Positions 34,641 to 48,344 are shown, counted from the stretch's first letter. The stretch: 64,000 nucleotides of DNA from Agroathelia rolfsii (GCA_018343915.1 JABRWF010000007.1:1364001-1428000), one strand, 5' to 3'. The notes: generated from the sequence alone by a model not told the origin. Translations and numbers: made by a program.

Positions 34641-36086
34641 TTACTGTGGAGGAAGAAGGCGTCTCTTCTCTTGTTCCAATCGCTATGATAAGTGTTAGAT
34701 GAACTCCAAATTGGAATAAGTAAACATTATACTTACGTGATACAGCAGCTGCACGGCCATGGAGATATTTGCAGGTTGGCCGGTGATGACGACCAGCCGC
34801 TCGCCCTCACCTCCAGCAGGCGCAGAGCTACCTGGTGCACCAACGCCTGTCGCACCAGGCTCCATAATTTTGATTTGGCTAGCGCTCATATGTCTAATTT
34901 CGTTGATTTTACTGCCACCCTTCCCGATGATGCACCCCACGAGGTCGTTGGGAATATATATCTGCTGCGTCTGCAGCTGACCTGGCGGGTTGTGAGGACC
35001 AGGAGGCGGCATGCCATATGGAGTATAGCCAGGCACATAGGACGAGCCGCTGCTGCCGCCGCCGCCACCACCACTACCACTGACTGGGGGCCGGCGATTG
35101 CTAGTGCTTGCACTGTAATTATGGCCTCCTGGTCGGTAGCTGGAGTGGTTGTTGGTGGAGGGCTGGCGCTCTTGTGCCTCTATAAGTATATTCCCAACGT
35201 AGTAAGTTGCGATATGGATCGCATCGGCGACACCAGCAACACTCAGAACACGCTGTACCACAGGAATAATATCAGATGAGGTGCAAAGTATAGTTGATTC
35301 GGTATACCTCAGTAGAGCCAGGAAGCATGCCCTCACTCGCGTTAAGTCGAGCGCCACTGGCATCTTGAATTTCTTTGATTTTGGCTCCTTGCTTGCCGAT
35401 CACCGAACCCATTCTAGAATTGGGAATCATGAACTTCATCGTGACGGCGCGACTTCCAGGTACAGATGGCACGTCGAACGGCTCGTCGTTGATTCGTCGG
35501 ACAATTAAGCCGAATGCCTGAGAGGACCTATCAGTATCTATCCTAGATACTGATGCCAAAAAATACATACCTTAGAGACAGCATCGAGTGGGCCGCTAAC
35601 ATTCAATATACGCTCGGGATTGCCAGGGATACTCTCAGATACCACAACCTTTGCTCCACTCTTCTCGCGAATCTCATTGACGTGCGATCCGCCCTTTCCA
35701 ATGATGACCGATGCATCCTGCGTTACAATCAGGCAGCGCATATGAATGTTAGGCGACGGAGTGGTCCCCGAGCTGGATGATGTAGCAGCAGCAGCTGAAG
35801 TGCTTGCGCTTTCATCACCCACGGTAGGGCTTTGGCGCTCTTTTTGATCGTCGGCGCCAGTTGCTGTGTCAGTACCAGCAATGGTAGCGGCAGCAGCAGA
35901 CGCGGCGTTATCGCCCATGTTTATGTCATTGGCGGAGGAGCTAGCCGTACTAGAGTCGGGCCCACGTTCGGTGGACACATCTGCCGCTGAGGTGGTTGGG
36001 GCACCCGTGTTGGCTCGCTTGTGCTGCTTCGGCTGCTCACTGTCAGAGGGAGAACGAGAACGTTTACGGTTGTCAGCTTCAGGCAT
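34641..36086 (-). CDS. Triple KH-domain RNA-binding protein (PCBP/PBP2-like)
   Basis: Start ATG 36084-36086 (MPEADNRKRSRSPSDSEQPK); a frame reading 21 bases further upstream starts with GTG and is not a real start. A low-complexity Ser/Ala-rich N-terminus of about 110 residues precedes three KH domains. KH1 has HMRCLIVTQDASVIIGKGGS and HVNEIREKSGAKVVVSE. KH2 has TMKFMIPNSRMGSVIGKQGA and KIKEIQDASGARLNASEGML. KH3 has IYIPNDLVGCIIGKGGSKIN and EIRHMSASQIKIMEPG. The GxxG loops are GKGG, GKQG and GKGG, all intact. A Gly/Ser-rich linker of about 80 residues separates KH2 and KH3. The end is LEQEKRRLLPPQ. The architecture matches yeast Pbp2/Hek2 and human poly(rC)-binding proteins, which control mRNA fate; the exact RNA targets are unknown. 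Confidence 0.88.
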
Positions 36087-36571
36087 GGTTGGGAATTTTT
36101 CAGCCACAGGGATTGGTTAAAGTATGTGGGTAAGAATGAGGATCCGACGGATTTTGTGTGTGTGTGTAGGATGGATGGTGTGGTGGGTGAATGTGTGTTT
36201 CGTGGGTTCAGGGAGGGAAGTCTGAGTATAGACGGAGTGGGTATGAGGAGGACGGCGCATGTGGGAATGGTGTCAATCGGCTATCGAGAGGACCACTGAC
36301 CTTGGGGATGACGAGCAGTGCGCCTATGCTGCCGGGATGGGCGTCGAGGACGGGGCGGGACGAGGAGGGGACGAGGTAGACCGGGGTCGATACCACATAC
36401 GGACTCAGACTATTCTCAATCCCGTGACTGGATGACTAAGCACCAACCTGTCTTATTATACTCTCCTCATCATACGTCCATATCAGCATCATACTCTCTG
36501 GAATTTCTTATCTACCTATAAGTAATACAAGTTATTATGCAACCAAACATAGATCAGGTATCCTTATGACA
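36087..36571. other. KH-protein gene promoter and ADGF-like gene 3' flank
   Basis: A GT-rich stretch (tgtgtgtgtgtagg near 36155) and a GA-rich stretch (36340-36380) lie just upstream of the KH-protein start and may be part of its promoter or 5' untranslated region. No gene is seen. Confidence 0.4.
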
Positions 36572-38903
36572 TCAGGTAGTCGTCGTGCCAACCTCTTCCA
36601 CAAAGTTCTCCCAGCGCTTCTGCCACAGGTTGATAGCTATCTGTTTCTCCTGTTCATCAAGTGTCGAGTGCTACGGCAGGTGAATCAGGTGCATGTGTAA
36701 GTTGGGGTGGTTTGGAATTTAAATACCTTAAGACTGTCCAATGCAATACGACCTAGGGTAGTAAGCCCCGTTACCTCACTGGCAACGAGGACCTGTGTAA
36801 AGAGGCTCGGCATACACGTGCGTCCTATAAAGAATGATGCGCACCTGGAAATAATCAAAGGATAGACCCATATTTCCGAATACGGCTGGGTCGTCTGATG
36901 GGTAGCTCCTTTAATATTCACGAATCCGATCAGTCTAAACAACAATCACCACGTACCCGAGCAAAGAGCGACGGGCAGACCGTTGTTGATCATGATTGGC
37001 AACGGGTGCATCGGCATCGAGGATGTCAGGCGCTATGTGCAGAACATAGTTAGCACACGCTCGAATGCAGCGTTGAGATGGGGAATTACCAAAATCTCAT
37101 TCCTATCCACATATCTGTGTGTGAGGACAAATGCAAAATAGAAATGCAAAATAGGTATGCACGTACGAAATTGGGCAAACCTCGATCAGAATGTCCCTTT
37201 TCTTGCATATCTCTATTAACCGGGGATGCTTTACAAGGGAAAAGCTTTTGTAGACATCAGTCGAAATTTAAGGATAACAATCAAAGAACTGGATGTACCC
37301 ATGTCCAATCCTCTTCGTGCCCAATAGAATGGCATCGTAGAGGTTCTGGTCTGCTTCAGTGCCATCCCCGAGCGTTTCTCCAGCATGAAAGATGAAAGGA
37401 ATGTCCAACCCTAGTCCCTTTACTCGCTCCTGAAAGCGCAAGAGATTTTCGGCATAATAAATCAATGGTTTAAGTGCATTCTCATCGCCAACAAGATCAA
37501 AACCAGCAATCAAATGTGGGAATTCCCTTTTCAATGCGATACAATCTATCACGAGGCAGCATAGTATGAGACCATGTTGGAGAGGTTATCGCAGAAGGAA
37601 AAAAATACTAACCGTCCAAGTACCACTCAAGCTCATCGAGAGTAATAAATCTGATGGTCGAATAAATAATCTGAATAGTGCAAGCATCCTCAGGCCCAAG
37701 TCTAATAAGCAACAAATAAAAACCGACTCTAGCACCAATGAATTCGTCCTCGCGTCCTTGGCTCTTCAGTTCATTCTTCACTTCCTGAATTACCCCGTCT
37801 ACGATGAGCAACCATTCACGATGAGGGACATTCTCTTGTCCATCAACGCCCCACATAAATCTGGGATATATTAGCAAGCATCACATGAGCGAAAGGAATG
37901 GTAAGTTCACCTGTGCAGGAAATTGATGCGCGTTTCAATATAGGAGATCCCATCCTCTATTGAGGAAAGAAAAAATTCACGAATGTATGCGCGCCATACA
38001 GGTGCATAACGAATTAGGCCCTGTAGGACTAATTCAAAAATTGACGCAGAAAGGATAGATAATAGATTGCATTTATTACTGTTGACGTCAAAAACGTAGA
38101 CTGGAATTTCTGCCAGATCTGTAGGTGAATTTAATAAACGCTCATCATAAGACATCCCTAAGAAGATACAAGCCTTTGGGACGGTATTATGGGTCTTGTA
38201 GGCCTCGTTAGGATTGATTGTGAGCGAAGAGACGACCCAACGATCGAATCCTTCGGGACCCCCAAGCTCTGAAGCAAAGCTTTCACGGGCCTTGCTCAGG
38301 GAGACCCAGCTGTTCGGTTGGTAATCGGGTGACGTCAAGCTTGTCCCCTCCGTAAATTCCCTAAGAGGAAGTGGTCTGAATACAGGAAGTGTATCCTTGA
38401 TGGTATCGATGTTTACCGGTTGAGCGGTTTTAACATGGAATACATCGTGCGTCATGGCCAACTTCAAGAGAAATTCAGGGTTGACCATACCATCCAAATG
38501 GGCATGCAGCAAGGCACCTTTGGGCATCTGTTGATGTTTTATTGATACAAGCTAGTAGGAACATGACAGATGCCCACCTTATTGAGGATTTTGAATAGTC
38601 TAGTCTGGACAATGAGACGTCGACCTATTATCTCATAGCTCACGACTTCGGATCTCTACAAACATGCCCCATGCGAATTTACTTGCCCGTTAAGAATTCC
38701 ATCCCGGGGAATGGGTGTTCAATATCTTCATGCTTCGCACTCCAGATGGATATAGCCTCTTCATCCCTGATATTACGGATAACTTCGTCCGCCTTGAGCT
38801 CAGCAGGGGATGGTTTATCTTGACGGTCGACTCTCTGAGAACGATCTTCGGCTATTAGAGCCTCACGCTGGGCTTGATAATCCTGAAAGTTCATGGAGGG
38901 CAT
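36572..38903 (-). CDS. ADGF/CECR1-type adenosine deaminase-like protein
   Basis: The product belongs to the adenosine deaminase superfamily, ADGF (ADA2) branch. It starts MPSMNFQDYQAQREALIAED with a charged helical region (DEVIRNIRDEEAISIWSAKH) and no signal peptide. Catalytic landmarks follow: PKGALLHAHLDGMVNPEFLL (metal-binding HxH, near 38490), PFIFHAGETLGDG (His and Glu, near 37370), GTKRIGHG (metal/general-base His), RDILIEVCPISNEILRLTSS, and ALCSDDPAVFG (metal-binding Asp, near 36960). The C-terminus is SEVTGLTTLGRIALDSLK, then EKQIAINLWQKRWENFVEEV. About twelve small introns are present. All metal ligands are present, so deamination of adenosine or a related nucleoside is expected, but the substrate is inferred. 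ADA2-type proteins are usually secreted in animals; this one appears intracellular. A degenerate second copy lies just 250 bases upstream. Confidence 0.82.
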
Positions 38904-39606
38904 ATTGGCTAAAAAGTAGGATTGTATTTGGGTGCAAGTAAGTGCGTAGTTTTAAATTTTTATAAGATTATCGAATCCGAGTCATTTATGAGCCGCGCTA
39001 GCTTGAGCCGGTAGCAGACGCCCATCACCGGCACTCGGGGTCCCTGTCACTGGAAGTTCTGGAATCCTGGAAGGAGATGATGTCCTTGAGTAACCCCTTT
39101 AGTCCAATTCTTTTTTGCACACAGCAAAATAAATCCATATACAGGACACCAGCATATCAACATAGTATTTCTCCGATTTCTTCCACAATTTTCGTCCAGC
39201 GTCTTTCAAGTTGCCAACCTTCAATGGTCTTTTGCTTCTCTGGCTCCTCGAGCGACAAGTACTATTACAATATAATATATATATGCGTAAGGTGATAATA
39301 ACCGGGATCACAATGCCTTGAGACTGTCTAAAGTAATGCGTCCAAGTGCAGTAAGCCCTGTTGCTTTACTAGCAATAAGTACCCGACAAATGTTTCGCTC
39401 AGCATGCATGCTGCACTAATAATACGTACTTAGAAATAATCAAAAGAAATACCCATGTTGTCAAATGTAGCGGGATCGTCAATTGCCGTGGGTTCTATTA
39501 ACCTACCAGCATTGATAGTAGTAAAAATAAAAATAAAAATAAAAAATAGCAGAGAGCAACGGGAAGATCGTTGTTGATCATTGTGAATAAGGCATGCATA
39601 GGCACC

Positions 39607-39627
39607 GAGGATGTCAGGTGCTATGTA
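39607..39627. repeat. Target-site duplication, left copy (retroelement copy 1)
   Basis: This repeat matches 39983-40002 with one indel. It corresponds to native deaminase-gene sequence found once at about 37017-37037 in the intact gene. Confidence 0.75.
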
Positions 39628-39982
39628 TTTTTTTTTTTACGTTGATATACCGCATCATGTACTAAAAACAAACTACGGTGTCGTAAAGGCTATAGTGTAA
39701 GTTACGCAGTATAGGGAAGTGTAGTGTGTAGTGGCATAAGGGTTATTATAATGGAGATACTAGAATGGTTAGCAGACCAGTTAATTGTGTTGTGGTAATT
39801 GACGAAGTAGGGAGGGGAGGGGTAAATATATAGTTAAAGATTGGGGGGTGTTAACAAACGAATTTCCTACTTTGGTGGAAAAATTGAGGGCATTTTTATT
39901 GTAGGATTGATCTAGCAAGTTTTGTAAAGGCATTTGAGCCCGATACAAACTTCGCTAGTGCTGTAAGGCCTTTGTATGTGCT
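39628..39982 (-). mobile_element. Non-LTR-type (poly(A)-ended) retroelement insertion, copy 1
   Basis: About 355 bases interrupt the deaminase pseudogene. They are flanked by near-identical direct repeats, left 39607-39627 (gaggatgtcaggtgctatgta) and right 39983-40002 (the same lacking one base). The intact gene has this sequence once, so it is a target-site duplication. The left end is a run of 11 T, that is, a 3' poly(A) tail for an element read on the minus strand. The poly(A)-proximal 140 bases match the element at 57614-57743 by eye (tataccgca.catgtact, caaactacggtgt, gggaagtg, tgtgtagt). Its 5' end reads TYKGLTALAKFVSGSNAFTK and LARSILQ then stop, which may be the C-terminus of an element protein. 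The longer 5' extension relative to copy 2 fits LINE-style 5' truncation. A SINE is also possible. Confidence 0.7.
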
Positions 39983-40002
39983 GAGGAGTCAGGTGCTATG
40001 TA
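39983..40002. repeat. Target-site duplication, right copy (retroelement copy 1)
   Basis: This is the partner of 39607-39627. Pseudogene sequence resumes immediately to its right (aaccggtatttcattcc-like region matching the intact gene near 37085). Confidence 0.75.
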
Positions 40003-40709
40003 CAACATTTAATACGGACATAAGTATGAGACTTAATTGTAAGCTTACCGGTATTTCATTCCTGCCCCAATGCACGAATACAAGACCAGACGAGAAATTG
40101 GTATCCACGTACGAAATTGGACAGACCTCTATCAAGATATTCCTTTCTTCATAGATTTCAATCATAGCTGTTTTACGAAGGAAGCTTTTACAGCGAAAGT
40201 TCAGAAATCTGACTGGCAATACCGTGGCAGCGCATCATACTTATCTAGAAGATGCGAAAATAATGACAATCCGAAGCAATAAGAGACGATTTGTTTTAGA
40301 ACTCGTTCTTGCGTTCTTGCTGTTTAAACTTGTCTGTGAGTTCTTGAACCACCTCTTCAAAGACCAGTAGTCATTCACGGTACCATGCCGGGGAACAGGT
40401 ACTCGATGTCACTATACTTAACTCCTCAGATGGAAATAGTCTCTTCTTTCCTGATCTTTCGAATGACCTCGTCGGCTTACAGGAGATGGTTTATACTTAT
40501 AATCAACCCAGTGGGAACGATAATCAGCAATCAGGGACTCTGATATTCTCAAAGGCCCGGGGTGTCACAGCTGCTTAGTAGTCCAGCTAACCAACTAGTC
40601 AAGTTGATCAATACAATGAATACAATGACATTGACAGACTTGACGCGTTACAAACTCCGACGTGAGTGTTTACTGTGTTGTTCCGCCACAGGCGCGTGCA
40701 CAAGACATC

Positions 40710-42444
40710 ATGTCCTCCGACGATGGATTAGGTACGTTCTCTCTCTTATCTACCTTAATGCAGAGTGAAATAGATCCACTCAGGCAGGTGGCCTGGCACC
40801 AACGACACCTTTCGCCAAACACACTGCCGCAAAGAGCAATAACCGCCGTGCTGTACCCGTGCGTGCAGAGGCCTCTACCACAAAGACAGCTACTCAGCCA
40901 ATTGAACAAGCAAAGAAACGGGCACGGGGTGCATCGAGCTCCTCCAGCAGTGCAGTAGAAGAAGTCGACCAGGATGTCGGCCGGCGCATGTTTAACGAGG
41001 CCAGGGCAACTACCAATGGAAATGCGGCCACTTCGAACAACCACAAGGGAAAGGGGAAAGCTCCTGCACGAAAGACGGCCCAACGCCCGGCACCTCGCAC
41101 AAATGAACCTGGTGAAATGGTTGAGATGCTTGATCAACATGCTCCAAGAAGTTCCCCATCCAAAAGGAATTCAAACCATCCAGAGCCCGTTACTGATCTC
41201 CGTCGAGAGGTAACACGCTTAGAAGCAAGGCTTTCGGATGTACGTCCCGCCAACTGCTTTCGCCATCTCTTGTTTCTAAACGAAGTCCTTGAACATTCCT
41301 TAGATTCAAACACAAAGAGATACACTGGCAAGGCAACTCAATGATCTGCATGAAGTCCGAATGACGGAGCCAGAACTTGCATTAAAACTTCACAAGGAGC
41401 AAGCTGATGCTCGTTTTGCGGGTATGTTTAGACTCGTGGTGAACAAGAATAACACTCACAGAAATGGATAGCGCAGGAACGCACTATTCAAGAGCAGGCA
41501 GCTCATTTAGAACGTGTAAATGCAATGGCTCGAAGTGGCAAGGGCGGACTACTGCAATTCATCACTCGCGATACTGCTGAGCAGGAAAAGCAAGCGGCCA
41601 AGGATGAGATCGTTCGACTCCAATCCGTCATACAAGAAAAAGATGCTGTCATAAAACAGAAAGACAAACAGATATCTGAGCTCGAGCAAGCTAGTATGTG
41701 CTTGGTTACATGCTCTCAACTATTTTCACTGACGTGGTTATGCAAATCTCAGCCGAACAGCTAGACCGTGACCTAAAACTTGAAATTGAACGTTCTAAGG
41801 CTTTGGGCAAAACACATAAGCCAAGTCAACCCTCTGGCGCTGGCCGACAGCGCGGCCTTCTCGATGACCCAAAAGAAATAGCCAAAACAAAATTCTATGA
41901 GGATTTGACAAACTTGCTGGTCATCAATATCAAATGGGAAAGGAGTGAATTCTATCCCATTACCAAAACGGATGATACACATTATACATGCATGTACACA
42001 TATGAGTCAAAAGCCGGCCCATCGGCCAGCCGTGAGAGCTTGGCTGATGTTGAACCAAAGCATCAAAGTATGTGTTGCAATCCTTTGGAGGCTCGTATCC
42101 ATAACTCATTCTCATATTCATCAGGCTTAAGCTTCAATCTTATACACGGCTACGATATCATTGCCGTTGAAGAGAACAATGAACCAGATCCACCGAAAAG
42201 CATGCACGATCTCGAGGAGAAAATCAAGTTTATTCCTCTCAATCTAGAGCAAGAAACCCTCGAATTCGTTGATAAACTTGGTTTCCTGCGAGAACCGTTC
42301 TCATTCCACAAGAAACAGATGCCCATGTTCCTGGATACGCTGGGGAAGCGTATGAGTGTTGCAGTTGGGGATAGAGAAGAGAGTGTCGATGTGGAAGATG
42401 ACGCGAGTGTAGTTGATGTTGAAGATGACGATGACAGACGATAA
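40710..42444 (+). CDS. Csm1/Pcs1-like kinetochore (monopolin) protein
   Basis: ATG 40710 opens MSSDDGL, joined across an intron (gtacgt...tccactcaggcag) to GGLAPTTPFAKHTAAKSNNR. A basic disordered region follows (KKRARG, GKGKAPARKTAQRPAPR). A long coiled coil then begins at TDLRREVTRLEARLSD and continues through QEKQAAKDEIVRLQSVIQEK and DRDLKLEIERSKALGK. The C-terminal globular part reads FYEDLTNLLVINIKWERSEF, HYTCMYTYESKAG, LSFNLIHGYDIIAVEENN, LGFLREPFSFHKKQMPMFLD and TLGKRM. This coiled coil plus small domain, with the LLVI.IK.ER and (F).FH..Q.PMF motifs, resembles the Csm1/Pcs1 C-terminal domain that clamps kinetochores or rDNA. The extreme C-terminus is acidic (VEDDASVVDVEDDDDRR). Family recognition is by pattern from memory and moderately sure; another coiled-coil chromosome protein cannot be excluded. 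Confidence 0.6.
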
Positions 42445-42555
42445 TCACAGCAACCATCCAGTGCAGTATTTATATGTATCTAGGTGTCTAGCTTTTTTTA
42501 TTCTCCTTGGGCTCTCCTTTTCTTGTTTGCATTATACTTCTCCCCTCTTTCCCCA

Positions 42556-45323
42556 CTACAACTCCCCTGTGTCCTCTTTCCCAGATGAATTCTCCTTGTC
42601 TACACTTTCCAATGCGATACCTAGCTGTTTCCATATTGCCAAAGCACTCACGTCGCCCCTACGCGCCGCATTGGATGCATCTAATACGGCATATCCCCTA
42701 TCCAGATCGGCACCGCCCAGATTGGCACCTGCTTGCTGCAAAATGTTGACAATGTCCGCGTGGCCCTGACGAGCGGCCTACGGTATTAAGTAAAACGCGT
42801 TTAGAGCTTTAGTTAACCATGGAAGTAAATGGATTCCAGGAACGCACATAATAAAGTGCCGTATGACCCAGAGAATCACGCAAGTGGACTAATGCACCAT
42901 AAGCCAGGAGCACCTTTGTGCCTTTAAAGTTCCAAAAATGCAACAAAAAGCCGTCAAGACCAGCCAAAGCCTGGTTACGGTATTTGGTGTGTGATCACTC
43001 ACATGCAAGATTCCCATTCAACGCGGCAACATGTATTGGAGCGCGACTCGACGTCGGCTCCAGACAGTTGATTAGCCCGCCCGGGACAGCGATCCGATGT
43101 GCTCCTGTGCCGAGATACGCCTCGAGACTCTGCTCGTCGTTGCGCGAGACGGCCAGATGGATGAGATACGGGAGCAACGAGGCGGAGGCCGACGTCGCCT
43201 CTGACGCTGTCCAGGACCAGGCGGCCGCAACAGCACGTGTGGTGTTAAGAGCGTGTTCGGGGCCGTGTGCCTCTGTAAAGGGTACAGAGCCGCCGGAGGA
43301 GAGGCGTGTGGGACCCTGGCTAGAGAGTCGCATAATCTGGCCCAACAAATCTTGTACGAGTTGCAAATCCTGGTCCATTGTAGGGTGGGCGAACTGCGCG
43401 CCCTCGGAGCGGGTTAGTTCGCCACGCAGTGGGGTCCCCATAAGGTTTCGCACATCCGTGATGGATAGTTCAGGTTTGGAAAGGAGGTAGGTCAGTTTTG
43501 TGAGTGCGCACTAAATGTACTTTTTGTATCAAACTACAAGTGAAAGAACAACTATGATCGTCTTCCCTACCTCTGGCGTCATATCAGCGCCCGCAATCAC
43601 GCCCGTCTGAAGAAGAGCCCTGCCTGTAGCATAGCTATCAGACACACTACCCTTCAAACATTGCGAGATGGCCACAATCACGACCCCGCGATCGCAGGCA
43701 GCCTTGAACTCTCGCATGAGGTCTTCCCTCTGTGGAGCATTGCCGGCACCGAAAGTCTCCAAGACTAGACCCTGAATAGGGGGCGCGAGAAATGCTCGAA
43801 CAATACCACTGCTGATACCAGGGAAGAGGCGCAATGTTGCTGCAATTATATCGTTATCAATTAGAGGGCTATCACGGTAATCAAATCATTAAAAAGGCTT
43901 ACCAACGTTGTGAGACATGGCTACACTAGTCAATCAATAAAAGCAAACAGGCAGGTATGTAGAAAAAATTGAATATCACCTACACTTGTGCGCTTTGAAT
44001 CGTCTCAGACTTCTTTGTCTGAGCACATCATCCCAGTTTACTTCGATATCAATACCCACTGCAGTTAACAAGCATAAGAAAGTTATCCATTAAGTAATCA
44101 GAGGCTTAATCCCATACCATTCACCAAAGGGGAGAAGTTTGGACTATCAAAAGCGTCCAAATCATCCGAGGACGCTTTTGAGACACGGTTTCCGCGGTAT
44201 AAAGTATGATTGAAGAACAAGGAACATTCTAAATTTTGATAAAATAAAAACAGGTTTTATTCAATATCTCTTGAATGTCTGTTAGCAGTCTATAAAAAAT
44301 ACCTGGTATAATATATGACCCAGCAATGATAAGAGCACCCAGCAAATTATCCACAGCGTCGTTGCGAAGCTTGGATAACGGGATTTGCGCTCCCGTCACG
44401 ATCTGCATTCGCGTTAAAGGAAAGGTCGGCTGGTGTGAAGATAAAACAAAAAGGACAGCTAGCAAACCACGGTCTTCCCAAGATCTTCCAGGAGGAAGCT
44501 GAGTGCGCTGGATGTGTATGCCATAGTGTCTGTCCCGTGCAGAATCACGAAGCCATCAAAGTTATGATAGTTGAGCTCTATTTCTGTGGCAATGCGGATC
44601 CAGTCTATCGTAGTCGGAAAGAAGACACCATAAAAGCGCAGTGGGTGAGTGATTGGGGATAAAATCAAAGCAAAAGTGCGCATAATTACCATCTGTTCCC
44701 ATATTACTGCTATCCAAGAGCGGATCCCACTAACTTGCACATTTTTGGTCTCACGATTCAAATAAATAAACAAAATAAGGGTTACAGCGGACACGAACCT
44801 CTAATATAGCATATCGAATACGCTTCCCATCATTTCCAGGAGTGACCAAGCAGGGCAGCTGCGCCTCATAGACATCCTCCGCAATTTGTACACACATCGG
44901 CTGATCAAGCATAGCTCTAGCAAGTGCCCGAACCTGGACAGTATTACTACCGTTTTCAAACGCAGACATATTTTTTTCGGCCGCCTTGCCAGTGAGCTGC
45001 CCAATCGGCCTGGACGATCGAACCGCCAACGTCGAGTGCGGCCCAGCTGCAGAGGAGGAGGAAGAAGAGGAAGAGGGCGGCGGATGAGCCGCCGCCAGCG
45101 GTGTTGATACACCGCTGTTACTGTGGCTTTTCCATTCCCTGAATCCTTCGACGGAGGAGGAATGCGAATAAAGCGATGCCAGCAAGGGATCGTGGAATCG
45201 CGTTTGGCCACGCAGGACTTCAGTTAGGAATAGAGGCTCGGGGACGTAACCGTGTCGCCCGACGAGCATGCCTATGGTGCCGCCTGTGTAGAGAACCAGG
45301 ACGGTGCTGTCTATGGTGGTCAT
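42556..45323 (-). CDS. Cytosolic L-asparaginase with C-terminal ankyrin repeats
   Basis: The N-terminal half is a type I asparaginase. MTTIDSTVLVLYTGGTIGML carries the first catalytic Thr (TGGT), and a long loop with a Ser run (about 45035-45080) follows. NFDGFVILHGTDTMAYTSSA carries the second Thr-Asp pair, and VTGAQIPLSKLRNDAVDNLL includes the family lysine region. Later blocks are VNVGIDIEVNWDDVLRQRSL and LVLETFGAGNAPQREDLMRE, then VAISQCLKGSVSDSYATGRA. The C-terminal part holds ankyrin repeats: RAPIHVAALNGNLACVKVLL, LRDSLGHTALYYAARQGHAD, then IVNILQQAGANL. Asparaginase-plus-ankyrin is the arrangement of human ASPG (60-kDa lysophospholipase), so the fusion is known. It hydrolyses Asn to Asp; the ankyrin part is a presumed interaction module. 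It is convergent with the kinetochore-like gene, 111 bases apart. Confidence 0.9.
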
Positions 45324-45475
45324 GATATATCCCTAAGTGATAGTAACTTTACATGAAAGATACTGGCAGTAGATCAAGATGGAGAGTAGTTGTAAGATAA
45401 ATTAATGAGACGTCGCCACAACAATTTATCCTTGTACCTTTTCAATATAAAATACTTTAATAAGTGATTTGCAAC
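45324..45475. promoter_or_regulatory. Asparaginase promoter and tRNA upstream region
   Basis: The short gap between the asparaginase start and tRNA-Ser is AT-rich close to the tRNA (caatataaaatacttt). Confidence 0.4.
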
Positions 45476-45557
45476 GGCGAAGTAGCCAAGTGGTTACGGC
45501 GAGTGATTAGAAATCACTTGGGCTTTGCCCGCGTAGGTTCGAATCCTGCCTTCGTCG
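45476..45557 (+). tRNA. tRNA-Ser (anticodon AGA)
   Basis: The acceptor stem ggcgaag pairs with cttcgtc (one G-T pair), followed by discriminator g. The D arm is tagccaagtggttacggcga, the anticodon stem gtgat/atcac encloses loop ttagaaa with anticodon AGA, and a long variable arm (ttgggctttgcccgc) marks the class II fold of tRNA-Ser. The T arm has the box B gcgtaggttcgaatcctgcc. There is no intron. A T-run (tattttac) 10 bases downstream fits Pol III termination, and tatataa-like sequence lies upstream. The 3' CCA is not encoded, as usual for nuclear genes. Confidence 0.95.
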
Positions 45558-46101
45558 GAAACATATTTTACTTCTTGCTACATTTCCATAAAATCAAGTG
45601 TGGGCATATAGTGATGAACATAATTGACTCATACATACATTTTTACTCGACCATTGTGGTTTTTTCAAACATGGTCAAACTGAAGATCGTGATACACTCT
45701 TTTGCTTGTCGGCGTACGTACACTCTCTTTATGTTTATCGATAGTGTTGTATAATTGGTAACCCTACTCTCATCGTAATTTGTTCGTTTGTCTCACCGTA
45801 TCATCATCCTGACATATATGCTTCACTTACATAGCCAAACCCACCCTTGAATCTAGAGTGAACCAAGTGAGATATTTGACACCTGGGCTGAGAGAACATA
45901 AGCAAGAGAGCTCCAAAAGTCTGTAAACCTTGACTAGCATGACTTCTTTATTCTCTTTCTCATATATGAATATGCCACCAAGCACTAAACACATGGATCA
46001 CACACAACAATAGAGATCGAAAAGAAATTTTTTGATTGTGCACCCACTACAACGTGAGACAAGTAAGCCCGACTCTAGGATAAGGTGATATAATCTACGC
46101 T
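45558..46101. other. Intergenic region between tRNA-Ser and ATP2 3' end
   Basis: AT-rich sequence holds no defensible gene. It includes the tRNA terminator on the left and the ATP2 3' untranslated region on the right. The 96-codon frame that overlaps the tRNA is not coding. Confidence 0.55.

Positions 46102-48344
<2,243 letters not shown>

Larger units (their letters stand above)
39157..40558 (-). pseudogene. Degenerate second copy of the ADGF-like deaminase
   Basis: Minus-strand fragments run in the same order as the intact gene to the left. The 5' part reads DEVIRKIRKEETISI then stop then GVKYSDIEYLFPGM, against DEVIRNIRDEEAISIW in the intact gene: a Trp codon has become TGA (40426-40428). 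The coding sequence for HAHLDG and most of the middle is missing. The 3' part keeps VLIASKATGLTALGRITLDS and, after the next intron, WQLERRWTKIVEEIG. The donor after that ITLDSLK exon is gcattg where the intact gene has gtattt. The noncoding stretch around 39600-40020 also matches, but is split by a retroelement insertion (39628-39982). Deletion, nonsense codon, lost donor and insertion together mean no functional enzyme is possible. The fragments are divergent enough that the duplication is probably old. Boundaries are approximate. Confidence 0.8.

Noticed and set aside
36105..36107. Upstream start for the KH-domain protein
   Set aside because: The codon is GTG, not ATG; the first real start is 36084-36086.
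42414..42444. Acidic end of the Csm1/Pcs1-like protein as a frameshift product
   Set aside because: The acidic Asp/Glu/Val tail is in frame from the conserved domain, so there is no sign of a shift.
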